NCBI GenBank assembly: GCA_035604335.1
Contig: DATNIT010000285.1
Coordinates: 9,304-73,303 of the forward strand
Origin: DASZHJ01 sp035604335
GTDB taxonomy: Bacteria > Pseudomonadota > Alphaproteobacteria > ATCC43930 > CGMCC-115725
Length of the DNA stretch: 64,000 nt
Reading direction: 5' to 3'
Shown here: in pieces, positions 39,073-49,289 of the stretch
How the letters are laid out: every line of letters begins with the position of its first letter
Numbering within the stretch: the stretch's first letter is position 1
Notes under the pieces: model-generated
The model's database searches: none
Seen by the model: only the letters and a program-made list of their open reading frames with translations
What the model was told of the DNA's origin: nothing
Position numbers and translations under genes: made by a program

Positions 39073-40239
39073 TTGGCGCCAATCGGCAAGGAGAGCGCCC
39101 TGGTCAAGGTATCTCAGGCGGTCGAGCGGCTCAGCCAGTCCCAGCGCGCGAGGACGCTGTCCCGGCCATCGTCGGACGTGATTTCGCTGGCGAGCGGCGA
39201 CCCCAGCTTCGACACGCCCGACCATATCCGCCAGGCCGGCATCACCGCGATCCGAACCGGACAAACGCACTATTCCGCACCCATGGGCGAGACGGATCTC
39301 AGGCGCGCGGTCGCGAGTTATCTCTCTACCCTGGGCGGCGGCGACTTCGAGGCCGACCATGTGCTGATCACCAACGGCGCCGCATCCGGTATCTACGCCA
39401 GCATGCTCGCCTATCTCGATCCCGGCGACGAGGTGTTGCTGCACGATCCCTGCTACTCCCTCTATTGGGACGTCGCGCGCTCCGCCGGCGCGGCTCCGGT
39501 CTTCGTTCCTTGGACAGACAAGCTGCGCCTCGACATGGACGCGCTCGAGCGGGCAGTGACGCCGCGCACGCGCATGCTGGTGCTGAACAACCCGGCGAAC
39601 CCCACGGGCATCGTGTTCACCGAGGCGGAGATGCGCGCCGTGGCCGATTTCGTGCGGCGCCACGACCTCCTGCTGATCGCCGACGAGGCCTACGATCACC
39701 TGGTCTTCGACGGCCGGCCGATGATCTCCGCGGCGCGCTTCGAGGCGCTGGCGGACCGCACCATCGTGATCAACACCTGCTCGAAGACCTTCGCGATGAC
39801 GGGTTGGCGCATCGGCTATGTCGCGGCGCGCGAGGGTCTCTTGAAAGCGGTGGCGGTGATCCACCGCACGTCCGTTGGATTTGTGAATACCATCGGCCAA
39901 CGCGCGGCGGTCAGCGCATTCGCTACGCAGACAAACTGGCCCGGCCAGATGCTCGACGAGTACGCGCGCCGGCGCGCCTTGATGTGCGATTTGGTGAACG
40001 CGATGCCGGGCTTGCATTGCGAGAAGCCCGAGGGTGCGTTCTACGTGTTCGTGCGCGTGGAGGCACCGGTGAGCTCCGAAGCACTGACGGAGCATTGCCT
40101 CAAGCATGGCGTCGCCGTCCGGAGCGGCACCGAATTCGGTGCGCGTGGAGAGGGTTTCATCCGCCTCACCTTTGCCGGCGAGCCTGCCCAATTCCAACCC
40201 GGGCTCGAGCGCCTGGCGAAGGCGATGCGAGCGCTTTGA
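39073..40239 (+). CDS. class I/II aminotransferase (aspartate-type)
   Basis: Fold-type I PLP aminotransferase of up to 388 aa. Motifs are SLASGDPSFDTPDHI, HYSAPMGETDLR, ITNGAASGIY, NNPANPTGIVF, IADEAYDHLVF and the PLP lysine K238 in CSKTFAMTGWRIGY, with the substrate arginine in GFIRLTF. No ATG is available: the frame opens with a TTG at 39073 and an in-frame stop lies about 13 codons earlier, so TTG or a later non-ATG start is used. It is divergent from the Pht5-like gene across a 139-base region containing a consensus TTGACA (38976-38981) without a matching -10. The substrate amino acid is unknown. Confidence 0.9.
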   Translation: MAPIGKESALVKVSQAVERLSQSQRARTLSRPSSDVISLASGDPSFDTPDHIRQAGITAIRTGQTHYSAPMGETDLRRAVASYLSTLGGGDFEADHVLITNGAASGIYASMLAYLDPGDEVLLHDPCYSLYWDVARSAGAAPVFVPWTDKLRLDMDALERAVTPRTRMLVLNNPANPTGIVFTEAEMRAVADFVRRHDLLLIADEAYDHLVFDGRPMISAARFEALADRTIVINTCSKTFAMTGWRIGYVAAREGLLKAVAVIHRTSVGFVNTIGQRAAVSAFATQTNWPGQMLDEYARRRALMCDLVNAMPGLHCEKPEGAFYVFVRVEAPVSSEALTEHCLKHGVAVRSGTEFGARGEGFIRLTFAGEPAQFQPGLERLAKAMRAL

Positions 40240-40302
40240 GCGCGCCGCTGACCAACAAATAGGCAGCCGGGTCGCTTTCAATTCTTCTGCTCAGGCGGAA
40301 GG

Positions 40303-40386
40303 CCCCCTCACCCAGCTCCGGCTAAGCTCGCTGCGCTCGCCAAGCCTGCGCAACCCTCTCCCCGTCGGGGAGAGGGAGGGGTGAGC
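40303..40386. repeat. palindromic intergenic repeat (REP/BIME-like)
   Basis: An intergenic element built of a perfect ten-base-pair hairpin, CCCTCTCCCC (40354-40363) and GGGGAGAGGG (40367-40376), set inside weaker outer complementarity (CCCCTCACCC near 40305 against AGGGGTGAG near 40377-40385). Similar CTCTCCCC/GGGGAGAG palindromes are scattered between genes in many GC-rich proteobacteria. A second, longer relative lies at 55396-55496. It may also terminate the upstream aminotransferase transcript. Confidence 0.6.
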
Positions 40387-40443
40387 GAGTAAGAATGGCA
40401 TCTAGCTGCGCTCTGGTCCCAGCGACCAGCGCACCCCTTGGGC

Positions 40444-40458
40444 TGGCCCGGATCTTGC
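40444..40458 (+). promoter_or_regulatory. sigma54 (-24/-12) promoter of the urea operon
   Basis: TGGCCCGGATCTTGC matches the sigma54 consensus TGGCACG-N4-TTGC at every defined position but one (A to C in the -24 box), with the obligatory GG-N10-GC spacing and a preceding C. It lies 56 bases before the urtA ATG, giving a transcript start near 40470 and a short leader with the AGGAGG ribosome site. Sigma54/NtrC control under nitrogen starvation is well known for urea transport and urease genes, so the context fits. No clear NtrC enhancer was identified upstream. Confidence 0.7.
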
Positions 40459-40513
40459 GTTGCTGGCTCCGGGGACCGGACGCAGTCACCAGAAAGTAAC
40501 GAGGAGGCTTCGG

Positions 40514-41800
40514 ATGAGAGCAGGGAAAGCCATCGGGGCGTTGGCTTTGGCTGGCGCATTGATGCTGCCGAGCGCGCTGGCGCAGGCGGAGGATACGATC
40601 AAGGTGGGTGTGCTGCATTCGCTGTCGGGCACCATGGCCATCAGCGAGACCACGCTCAAGGACACCGTCCTGATGATGGTGGACGACATCAACAAGAAGG
40701 GCGGATTGCTCGGCAAGAAAGTCGAGGCGGTCGTGGTCGATCCGGCCTCGAACTGGCCGCTCTTTGCGGAGAAGGCGCGCGAGCTGATCCAGAAGGACGG
40801 CGTCGCCGTGGTGTTCGGCTGCTGGACCTCGGTCTCGCGCAAATCCGTGTTGCCGGTGTTCGAGGAGCTGAACGGGCTGCTGTTCTATCCCGTGCAGTAT
40901 GAGGGCGAGGAGAGCTCGAACAACGTGTTCTACACGGGCGCCGCGCCGAACCAGCAGGCGATCCCGGCGGTCGAGTACCTCATGGGCAAGGAGGGTGGCG
41001 AGGTGAAGCGTTGGGTGCTGGAAGGCACCGACTACGTCTATCCCCGCACCACCAACAAGATCCTCGAGGCGTTCCTGAAGTCGAAGGGCGTCGCCGCGGA
41101 CGACATCATGATCAACTACACGCCGTTCGGCTTCTCCGACTGGCAGACCGAGGTGGCCGCGATCAAGAAGTTCGCCTCCGCCGGCAAGAAAACGGCGGTG
41201 GTGTCGACCATCAACGGCGATGCCAACGTGCCCTTCTACAAGGAGCTCGCCAACGCCGGCATCAAGGCCTCCGACATTCCCGTCGTGGCCTTCTCGGTCG
41301 GCGAGGAAGAGCTCGCGGGCATCGATACCAAGAACCTGGTCGGCCACCTCGCGGCCTGGAACTACTTCGAGTCCGTGAAAAATCCGACCAACGACGCCTT
41401 CATCAAGGAGTGGCACACGTTCATCAAGAACGACAAGCGCGTGACCAACGACCCCATGGAAGCCACCTACATTGGCTTCAAGATGTGGGCGCAAGCTGTG
41501 GCGCAGGCGGGCACCACCGAGGTGAACGCGGTGCGGCAGGCGATGTACGGGCAGACCGTCAAGGCGCCCAGCGGCTTCACGGCGGTGATGAACACCAACC
41601 ATCACCTCTCGAAGCCCGTGATGATCGGCGAGATCCAGGCGAACGGTCAGTTCGACATCGTCTGGCAGACCAAGGGCCCGATCAAGGCCGACGCCTGGAG
41701 CCCGTTCCTGCCGGAGGACAAGGGCAAGGTCGCCGATTGGACCTTCCCCTGGGTCTGCGGCAACTGCACGGAGCCCAAGTACAAGGTGCTGACGGACTGA
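40514..41800 (+). CDS. urtA: urea ABC transporter substrate-binding protein
   Basis: Periplasmic urea receptor of 428 aa, first gene of the urea operon. A signal peptide with basic N-terminus and core ALALAGALMLPSALA is cleaved after AQA near residue 24. The mature protein begins EDTIKVGVLHSLSGTMAISE and shows UrtA-specific wording: FGCWTSVSRKSVLPVFEE, NNVFYTGAAPNQQ, DYVYPRTTNKI, FSVGEEEL and DPMEATYIGFKMW. The ATG at 40514 has GAGGAGG upstream; an in-frame start 54 bases earlier would destroy the signal. A sigma54 promoter precedes it and a strong hairpin follows, as expected for a receptor made in excess over its permeases. Confidence 0.97.
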   Translation: MRAGKAIGALALAGALMLPSALAQAEDTIKVGVLHSLSGTMAISETTLKDTVLMMVDDINKKGGLLGKKVEAVVVDPASNWPLFAEKARELIQKDGVAVVFGCWTSVSRKSVLPVFEELNGLLFYPVQYEGEESSNNVFYTGAAPNQQAIPAVEYLMGKEGGEVKRWVLEGTDYVYPRTTNKILEAFLKSKGVAADDIMINYTPFGFSDWQTEVAAIKKFASAGKKTAVVSTINGDANVPFYKELANAGIKASDIPVVAFSVGEEELAGIDTKNLVGHLAAWNYFESVKNPTNDAFIKEWHTFIKNDKRVTNDPMEATYIGFKMWAQAVAQAGTTEVNAVRQAMYGQTVKAPSGFTAVMNTNHHLSKPVMIGEIQANGQFDIVWQTKGPIKADAWSPFLPEDKGKVADWTFPWVCGNCTEPKYKVLTD

Positions 41801-41815
41801 GTTGATGTCACGGCC

Positions 41816-41843
41816 GGGCCCGACCGCGGGGGCGGTCGGGCTC
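41816..41843 (+). terminator. urtA-urtB intercistronic hairpin
   Basis: A perfect ten-base-pair stem, GCCCGACCGC (41818-41827) and GCGGTCGGGC (41832-41841), with a GGGG loop and two further pairs at its base, lies between the urtA stop and the urtB ribosome site. There is no T-run. Such stems after binding-protein genes protect the upstream mRNA or attenuate read-through, raising receptor over permease. Confidence 0.6.
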
Positions 41844-41876
41844 GTGCCGATCGTCCCATTCTGGGGGCAGGGGTTT

Positions 41877-43490
41877 ATGGTGGGGCTTCGCCGTCTGCTT
41901 CTGGCAGCGCTCGCGATCCTGGCGATGGCCGCATCGGCCCGGGCCGACGATCTGCACGATCTGATCGACCGCCTCGGCGCGGAGAGCTTTGCGGATAAGG
42001 AGCAAGCCGTGACGGCGCTGGGCGAGCTCGGCGACGGCCGCGCCGTGCCGGCGCTCAAGGCCCTCAACGATGGCCTGCTCTATCGCACCGCCGACGGTCA
42101 TGTCGTCGTAGCCGAGCAGGCTGGCAATACGAACAAGCTTTTCGATCCCGAGGACCACGCCGCGCTCGGCGAGGCCAAGGACGATGCAATCGACAAGGTG
42201 CGCGTGAACAATCGGTTGCGCGGCACCATCTCGGGCGCGCTCAGCCGTCTCACGCTGGTCAGCACCAACCGCGATGACCGGCTCGATGCCGCCCGAGACG
42301 CATTGAAGCACCTCTCCGAGGTTTCCACGCCCGCGCTGGAACATGCGCTGCAGAGCGAGAAGGACCCGGAAGTGCGACGGGCGCTCACGCTGGCACTCTC
42401 CGCGGCACACCTTACCACCGGTACCAACGAGCAGCGCATCGCCGCGATTTCTGCGCTCACGCAATCCTCCGACCCGGAGATCCGCTCGCTTCTAGGTCAG
42501 CTCGCGAACAACGGGGATCTCGATCCGGCGGTGCGCAAAGCCCTGGAGGCGGCGCAGCGCAGCCTCGAGCAGCGGCTGATGTGGATCGGGTTCGCCGAGA
42601 ACCTGTTCCAGGGGCTGAGCCTCGGCAGCGTGCTGCTGCTGGCCGCGATCGGACTTGCCATCACCTTCGGCGTCATGGGCGTCATCAACATGGCCCATGG
42701 CGAGATGATCATGCTGGGGGCCTACACCACCTTCGTCGTGCAGGAGATCTTCCGCGCTTTCCTGCCGCCAGCCTGGATCGACTCCTATCTCATCGTGTCG
42801 GTGCCCGCGGCCTTCCTGGTCGCAGGACTGGTCGGCATCGTGCTCGAGCGCAGCATCATCCGTTTCCTCTACGGGCGCCCGCTCGAGACCATGCTCGCGA
42901 CGTGGGGCGTGAGCCTGATCCTGCAGCAGCTCGTGCGTACCGTGTTCGGTGCGCCGAACAAGGAGGTCTCCAATCCCAGCTGGATGACCGGCGGCATCGA
43001 CGTGCTCGGGGGCGCCACCATCACTTGGAACCGCATCGTCATCCTGGCTTTCTGCTCGGTGGTGATGGTCTGCCTCGCCCTCTTGCTGCGCCGCACCTCG
43101 TTCGGCCTGCACATGCGCGCGGTGACTCAGAACCGGGACATGGCGGCCGTCATGGGCATTCCGACCGCGCGCATCGATGCGCTGACCTTCGGCTTCGGCT
43201 CGGGGATCGCCGGTATCGGCGGGGTGGCACTGAGCCAGATCGGCAACGTGAGCCCGAACCTGGGCACCATCTACATCGTCGACAGTTTCCTCGTCGTGGT
43301 GTTCGGCGGCGTCGGCAGCCTCATGGGTACGCTGGTGGGTGCCCTGGGCCTCGGCGTCGCCAACAAGCTCCTGGAGCCAGTGGCCGGCGCGGTGCTGGGC
43401 AAGGTCGCGATCCTGCTGGCGATCATCCTCTTCATCCAGAAGCGGCCGCGCGGGCTCTTCGCCCTCAAGGGCCGAGCGGCGGAGAGCTGA
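41877..43490 (+). CDS. urtB: urea ABC transporter permease UrtB
   Basis: Inner-membrane permease of 537 aa. Like other UrtB proteins it has a signal-like N-terminus (LLLAALAILAMAASARA), then an extracytoplasmic helical domain of about 190 residues (DLIDRLGAESFADKEQAVTA and onward, HEAT-like), and only then the LivH-type membrane domain from about residue 225 (GLSLGSVLLLAAIGLAITFG, NMAHGEMIMLGAY, ALTFGFGSGIAGIGGVALSQ). ATG chosen after GGGGGCAGGGG; an earlier in-frame ATG 75 bases upstream lies in the hairpin. The gene stops four bases before urtC. Confidence 0.95.
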   Translation: MVGLRRLLLAALAILAMAASARADDLHDLIDRLGAESFADKEQAVTALGELGDGRAVPALKALNDGLLYRTADGHVVVAEQAGNTNKLFDPEDHAALGEAKDDAIDKVRVNNRLRGTISGALSRLTLVSTNRDDRLDAARDALKHLSEVSTPALEHALQSEKDPEVRRALTLALSAAHLTTGTNEQRIAAISALTQSSDPEIRSLLGQLANNGDLDPAVRKALEAAQRSLEQRLMWIGFAENLFQGLSLGSVLLLAAIGLAITFGVMGVINMAHGEMIMLGAYTTFVVQEIFRAFLPPAWIDSYLIVSVPAAFLVAGLVGIVLERSIIRFLYGRPLETMLATWGVSLILQQLVRTVFGAPNKEVSNPSWMTGGIDVLGGATITWNRIVILAFCSVVMVCLALLLRRTSFGLHMRAVTQNRDMAAVMGIPTARIDALTFGFGSGIAGIGGVALSQIGNVSPNLGTIYIVDSFLVVVFGGVGSLMGTLVGALGLGVANKLLEPVAGAVLGKVAILLAIILFIQKRPRGLFALKGRAAES

Positions 43491-43494
43491 GGCG

Positions 43495-44622
43495 ATGTCC
43501 TCCGCACCCGGCTTTCTCGATCGGCGAGGTTGGGCCTGGTTCCTCGCGGTCGGCGCGCTGCTGATGGTCGTGGTGCCGCTGCTCAACGCCCTGCCGGCAG
43601 CCGGCACCGCTCTCTGGATGCCCGACTATCTCATTCCCCTTTTCGGGAAATATGCCTGCTACGCCATCCTGGCCTTGAGCCTCGACCTCATCTGGGGCTA
43701 CGCGGGCATCCTGAGCCTCGGTCACGGCGCGTTCTTCGCGCTCGGCGGCTACGCCATGGGCATGTACCTCATGCGCCAGATAGGCACCCGCGGCGTCTAT
43801 GCCAACGCCACGCTGCCGGACTTCATGGTGTTCCTGAACTGGAAAGGGCTGCCCTGGTACTGGCATGGCTTCGATCACTTCGCCTTCGCCGCGCTCATGG
43901 TGGTGCTCGTTCCCGGCATCCTCGCCTTCGTGTTCGGCTGGTTCGCGTTCCGCTCGCGCATCACGGGCGTCTATTTCTCCATCATCACGCAGGCGCTCAC
44001 CTACGCGCTCCTGCTCGCCTTCTTCCGGAACGACATGGGCTTCGGCGGCAACAACGGATTGACCGACTTCAAGGACGTGCTCGGCTTCGAGATCCAGGCG
44101 CAATCGACCCGACGCGCCCTCTACGCCGTCTCGGTGGCCGCGATGGGGGGCAGCTTTCTGCTCTGCCGGCTCATCGTGGCGTCCAAGCTCGGACGCGTGC
44201 TGCTCGCGCTCCGCGACGCCGAAACCCGCGTCCGGTTCCTCGGTTACTCCACCGCCCATGCAAAGCTCTTCGTCTTCACCCTGTCCGCCGTGCTGGCTGG
44301 CGTCGCGGGCGCCCTCTATGTACCGCAGGTCGGCATCATCAACCCCAGCGAGTTCTCGCCGGCGAATTCGATCGAGATCGCGACCTGGGTCGCGGTCGGC
44401 GGGCGCGGCACGCTCGTGGGCGCGCTGGTTGGGGCGGTCGCCGTCAACCTGCTCAAGAGCTGGCTCACGGGCGCGGTGCCGGAAGCCTGGCTGTTCGTGC
44501 TCGGCGGCCTCTTCATCTTGGTGACATTGGTATTCCCGCGCGGTGTCGTGGGGCTTGCGCAGCAGCTCAGGGATTTGCGGCGCCCGATCGCGGCGGTCGG
44601 CGCCGGGAAGCTCGCGAAATGA
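43495..44622 (+). CDS. urtC: urea ABC transporter permease UrtC
   Basis: LivM-type membrane subunit of 375 aa. Family segments are YACYAILALSLDLIWGYAGI, SLGHGAFFALGGYAMGMY, ITGVYFSIITQALTYALLLA, FGGNNGLTDFKD and ALRDAETRVRFLGYSTAHAK, with about ten hydrophobic spans. The start ATG is four bases after the urtB stop; the frame extends upstream only as a shadow of urtB. The stop overlaps the urtD start as ATGA. It pairs with UrtB to form the urea channel in the cytoplasmic membrane. Confidence 0.96.
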   Translation: MSSAPGFLDRRGWAWFLAVGALLMVVVPLLNALPAAGTALWMPDYLIPLFGKYACYAILALSLDLIWGYAGILSLGHGAFFALGGYAMGMYLMRQIGTRGVYANATLPDFMVFLNWKGLPWYWHGFDHFAFAALMVVLVPGILAFVFGWFAFRSRITGVYFSIITQALTYALLLAFFRNDMGFGGNNGLTDFKDVLGFEIQAQSTRRALYAVSVAAMGGSFLLCRLIVASKLGRVLLALRDAETRVRFLGYSTAHAKLFVFTLSAVLAGVAGALYVPQVGIINPSEFSPANSIEIATWVAVGGRGTLVGALVGAVAVNLLKSWLTGAVPEAWLFVLGGLFILVTLVFPRGVVGLAQQLRDLRRPIAAVGAGKLAK

Positions 44623-45377
44623 CCGCCGCAACTGGTACCGGGACGCCGCTCCTCTACCTCGACGGCGTCACCGTCAGCTTCGACGGCTTCAAGGCGCTGA
44701 ATGGCCTCTCCTTCATGGTCGAGCGCGGCGAGCTGCGCAGCGTCATCGGGCCCAACGGCGCCGGCAAGACCACCATGATGGACGTGATCACCGGCAAGAC
44801 GCGGCCGGACGAGGGCAAGGTGTTCTTCGACGGCACCGTGGACCTGACGCGGCTCGACGAGTCTGCGATCGCCAATCTCGGGATCGGGCGAAAATTCCAG
44901 AAACCCACGGTGTTCGAGAACCTCACCGTGTTTGAGAACCTGGAGCTCGCGCAGAAATGCCCGCGCGGCACCTGGCACACTCTGCTCGCGGGCTTGACGG
45001 GAACGCAGCGCGAAGACATCGACCGCACGCTCGAGACGATCGGGCTTTCCGGCCGCGAGAGCGCGCTCGCAGGCGCGCTCAGTCATGGCCAGAAGCAATG
45101 GCTGGAGATCGGCATGCTCTTGATTCAGGATCAGCAGATCCTGCTCCTGGACGAGCCCGTGGCGGGGATGACCGACCACGAGACCTCGCTCACGGCGGAG
45201 CTGATCCTGAGCCTCGCGGGCGACCGCACGCTGATCGTGGTGGAGCACGACATGGAATTCGTGCGCGACCTGGGTGCCCGCGTCACCGTGCTCCACGAGG
45301 GCGCGGTGCTCGCCGACGGCACCATCGAGCACGTGCAAAACCAGCCTGCCGTGATCGACGTCTATCTCGGACGCTGA
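44619..45377 (+). CDS. urtD: urea ABC transporter ATPase UrtD
   Basis: LivG-type ATPase of 252 aa. Walker A GPNGAGKTT and the UrtD-typical follow-on MMDVITGKTRPDEGKVFFDG, Q-loop region GRKFQKPTVFENLTV, a divergent signature LSHGQKQWLEIG characteristic of UrtD, Walker B ILLLDEPVAGM and H-loop VEHDMEF are all visible. It begins in an ATGA overlap with urtC and is followed two bases later by urtE, so the two ATPases are made together. Confidence 0.96.
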   Translation: MTAATGTGTPLLYLDGVTVSFDGFKALNGLSFMVERGELRSVIGPNGAGKTTMMDVITGKTRPDEGKVFFDGTVDLTRLDESAIANLGIGRKFQKPTVFENLTVFENLELAQKCPRGTWHTLLAGLTGTQREDIDRTLETIGLSGRESALAGALSHGQKQWLEIGMLLIQDQQILLLDEPVAGMTDHETSLTAELILSLAGDRTLIVVEHDMEFVRDLGARVTVLHEGAVLADGTIEHVQNQPAVIDVYLGR

Positions 45378-45379
45378 CC

Positions 45380-46075
45380 ATGCTCGCCGCCGCCGACATC
45401 GATCTCTACTACGGCGCGAGCCATATCCTTCGCCGGGCCGGCATCACCGCGGAGCGCGGCAAGGTCACGTGCCTCCTCGGCCGCAACGGCGTCGGGAAGA
45501 CCAGCCTGCTGCGCGCGATCTTCGGCCTGCAGCCGATCCGGGGCGGGCGGATCCTCTGGGACGGCCAGGATATCGCCGGCCTCAAGCCCCATGAGCGGGC
45601 GCGCCGCGGGCTCGCGTTGGTTCCGCAGGGCCGCGAGATCTTTCCGCGTCTCACCGTGCAGGAGAACCTCGAGACCGGCTTTGCACCGCTCCCTCGCGAG
45701 AAGCGGCGCATCTCCGACGAGATCTTCAGTCTGTTCCCGGTGCTGCGCGACATGCTGCGGCGGCGCGGCGGAGACCTCTCGGGCGGTCAGCAGCAGCAGC
45801 TTGCGATCGCGCGCGCGCTCGTCACGGGACCGCAGCTTCTGGTGTTGGACGAGCCCACCGAGGGCATCCAGCCCTCGATCATCAAGGAGATCGAGCGGGT
45901 GATCCGCGACCTCGCCGCGCGCGGCGACATGGCGATCCTGCTGGTCGAGCAATACTTCGAGTTCGCGCGCGCGCTCGCCGACACCTATGTGGTCATGGAC
46001 CGCGGCGAGGTGGTACTGTCGGGCCTCACCCGCGACATGGTGGAGGCGGATGTCCGTCGTTACCTTACGGTCTGA
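45380..46075 (+). CDS. urtE: urea ABC transporter ATPase UrtE
   Basis: LivF-type ATPase of 231 aa. It opens with the UrtE-like LYYGASHILRRAG and carries Walker A GRNGVGKTS, the signature DLSGGQQQQLAIARAL, Walker B LLVLDEPTEGIQPSII and VEQYFEFAR in place of an H-loop histidine (family-typical EQ). Its 3-prime end overlaps the ureD start by 26 bases, physically joining the transport genes to the urease genes in one transcript. Confidence 0.96.
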   Translation: MLAAADIDLYYGASHILRRAGITAERGKVTCLLGRNGVGKTSLLRAIFGLQPIRGGRILWDGQDIAGLKPHERARRGLALVPQGREIFPRLTVQENLETGFAPLPREKRRISDEIFSLFPVLRDMLRRRGGDLSGGQQQQLAIARALVTGPQLLVLDEPTEGIQPSIIKEIERVIRDLAARGDMAILLVEQYFEFARALADTYVVMDRGEVVLSGLTRDMVEADVRRYLTV

Positions 46076-46934
46076 GCGTCCACACCCTTCGGTCGTCGCG
46101 CGCGCCTTTCCGGCTTTCGAGCGCGGCGACGGCGCCTCCGAGCTGCGTTTCGCGCGGAGGGACGGCGTCACCTCCCTCGCCCACCTCTATCAGCGCGCAC
46201 CCTGCCGGGTGATGTTTCCGAATTCTCCCGCGGACGATCTGCCGCTCGCCGCGCTGCTCACGACATCCGGCGGCCTCGCGGGCGGAGACCGCGTCCGGAT
46301 CTCCGTTGGTGTCGAGGAGGGCGCGCAAGCCGTCGTCACCACTCAGGCCGCGGAGAAGATCTATCGCTCGCTCGGACCGGATACGCGCATCGAAATCGCG
46401 CTCACCGTCGGGTCCGACGCGTGGCTCGAATGGATTCCGCAGGAAACCATTCTGTTCGACCGCGCGCGGCTCTCGCGCGGCACCACCGCCGAGATCGAGC
46501 CAGGTGGGAGGCTGCTGGCGGCGGAGATGATCGTGTTCGGGCGCACCGCGCGCGGCGAGCGACTGTCAGCGGGCTTGTTTCATGACCGCTGGACCATTCG
46601 CATGGCCGGACGCCTCCGCTGGATCGACGCGGTCCGATTGGACGGCGACATCGCGCGCCACCTCGACTCCCCCGCCGGCTTCGACGGCGCCACGGCCATC
46701 GCGACGGCGATCTATGTCGGCGCGAACGCGCCGGGCTTGCTGCCGTTGGCGCGCGCGCTCGCGCTCGACAGCGACTCTCGGGCGGGAGCGACTTTGGTCG
46801 ATGGCATCCTGCTCGCGCGGTTTCTCGGACGGGATGCGCGTGTGCTGCGCGCCGACCTCGCCCGCTACCTCGCCGATCTCCGACGGGCCGCCGCAGGGCT
46901 GCCCGCGCGGGTGCCACGTCTTTGGCAGTGCTGA
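46050..46934 (+). CDS. ureD: urease accessory protein UreD
   Basis: Urease maturation scaffold of 294 aa that docks on the apo-urease and, with UreF and UreG, delivers nickel. Family motifs are RAPCRVMFPN, LTTSGGLAGGDRV, VTTQAAEKIYRS, WLEWIPQETILFDRARL, RWTIRMAGRLRW and the C-terminal LLARFLGRDARVLRADL. The ATG was chosen with GGAGG just upstream inside the end of urtE; the frame stays open further but that is a shadow. UreA starts nine bases after its stop. Confidence 0.94.
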   Translation: MSVVTLRSERPHPSVVARAFPAFERGDGASELRFARRDGVTSLAHLYQRAPCRVMFPNSPADDLPLAALLTTSGGLAGGDRVRISVGVEEGAQAVVTTQAAEKIYRSLGPDTRIEIALTVGSDAWLEWIPQETILFDRARLSRGTTAEIEPGGRLLAAEMIVFGRTARGERLSAGLFHDRWTIRMAGRLRWIDAVRLDGDIARHLDSPAGFDGATAIATAIYVGANAPGLLPLARALALDSDSRAGATLVDGILLARFLGRDARVLRADLARYLADLRRAAAGLPARVPRLWQC

Positions 46935-46943
46935 GGTCCTGCG

Positions 46944-47246
46944 ATGCATTTGACACCCCGAGAGAAGGACAAGCTCCTGGTCGCCATGGCGGCGCAGGTC
47001 GCGCGCCGGCGGCTCGAGCGCGGCGTAAAGCTCAACTATCCCGAGGCCGTGGCGCTGATCACCGACTTCGTCGTCGAGGGCGCGCGAGACGGGCGCCCTG
47101 TCGCAGAGCTCATGCGCGACGGGGCTACGGTCCTATCCCGAGCGCAGGTGATGGAGGGCGTGCCGGACATGGTCGCGGAGATCCAGGTCGAGGCAACGTT
47201 TCCCGACGGCACCAAGCTCGTTACCGTTCACAAGCCGATCCGATAA
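46944..47246 (+). CDS. ureA: urease gamma subunit
   Basis: Structural gamma subunit, exactly 100 aa as in most bacteria. It begins MHLTPREKDKLLVAMAA and contains the family core GVKLNYPEAVALITDFVVEGARDG, RAQVMEGVPDMVAEIQVEATFPDGTKLVT and ends in VHKPIR. Urease hydrolyses urea to ammonia and carbamate in the cytoplasm. The gamma and beta subunits are separate genes here (11 bases apart), as in enterobacteria and rhizobia, not fused as in Helicobacter. Confidence 0.98.
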   Translation: MHLTPREKDKLLVAMAAQVARRRLERGVKLNYPEAVALITDFVVEGARDGRPVAELMRDGATVLSRAQVMEGVPDMVAEIQVEATFPDGTKLVTVHKPIR

Positions 47247-47257
47247 GGAGGCCCCAC

Positions 47258-47574
47258 ATGATTCCCGGTGAGGTGATCCCGCGCGCGGGCGACATCGAGC
47301 TGAACGCCGGCCGGGCGACGCTGACGCTCAAGGTCTCCAACACCGGCGATCGGCCCATCCAGGTGGGCTCGCACTATCATTTCTACGAGACCAATGACGC
47401 GCTCCGCTTCGATCGCGAGCAGGCACGCGGCTTCCGCCTGGATATCGCGGCCGGCACCGCCGTGCGCTTCGAGCCCGGTCAGACGCGCGTCGTGCATCTC
47501 GTGGCCTACGCGGGAGATCGCGTGGTGCATGGCTTTCAGGGCGCGATCGGCGGAAGACTCGAGAGCGCCAAGTC

Positions 47575-47578
<4 letters not shown>
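47258..47578 (+). CDS. ureB: urease beta subunit
   Basis: Structural beta subunit of 106 aa beginning MIPGEVIPRAGDIELN, with the conserved VSNTGDRPIQVGSHYHF and the AAGTAVRFEPGQTRVV strand. A good AAGGAGG site precedes the ATG. Its last codons overlap the ureC start in ATGA. Family members pack on the alpha subunit without contributing catalytic residues. The usual GLVDG-type ending is here QGAIGGRLES, within normal variation. Confidence 0.97.
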
Positions 47579-49287
<1,709 letters not shown>

Positions 49288-49289
49288 CC

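Noticed and set aside
40459..40513. Riboswitch (guanidine or similar) in the urtA leader
   Set aside because: The leader from the predicted sigma54 start is only about 45 bases, too short for a known aptamer, and no conserved aptamer core is seen.
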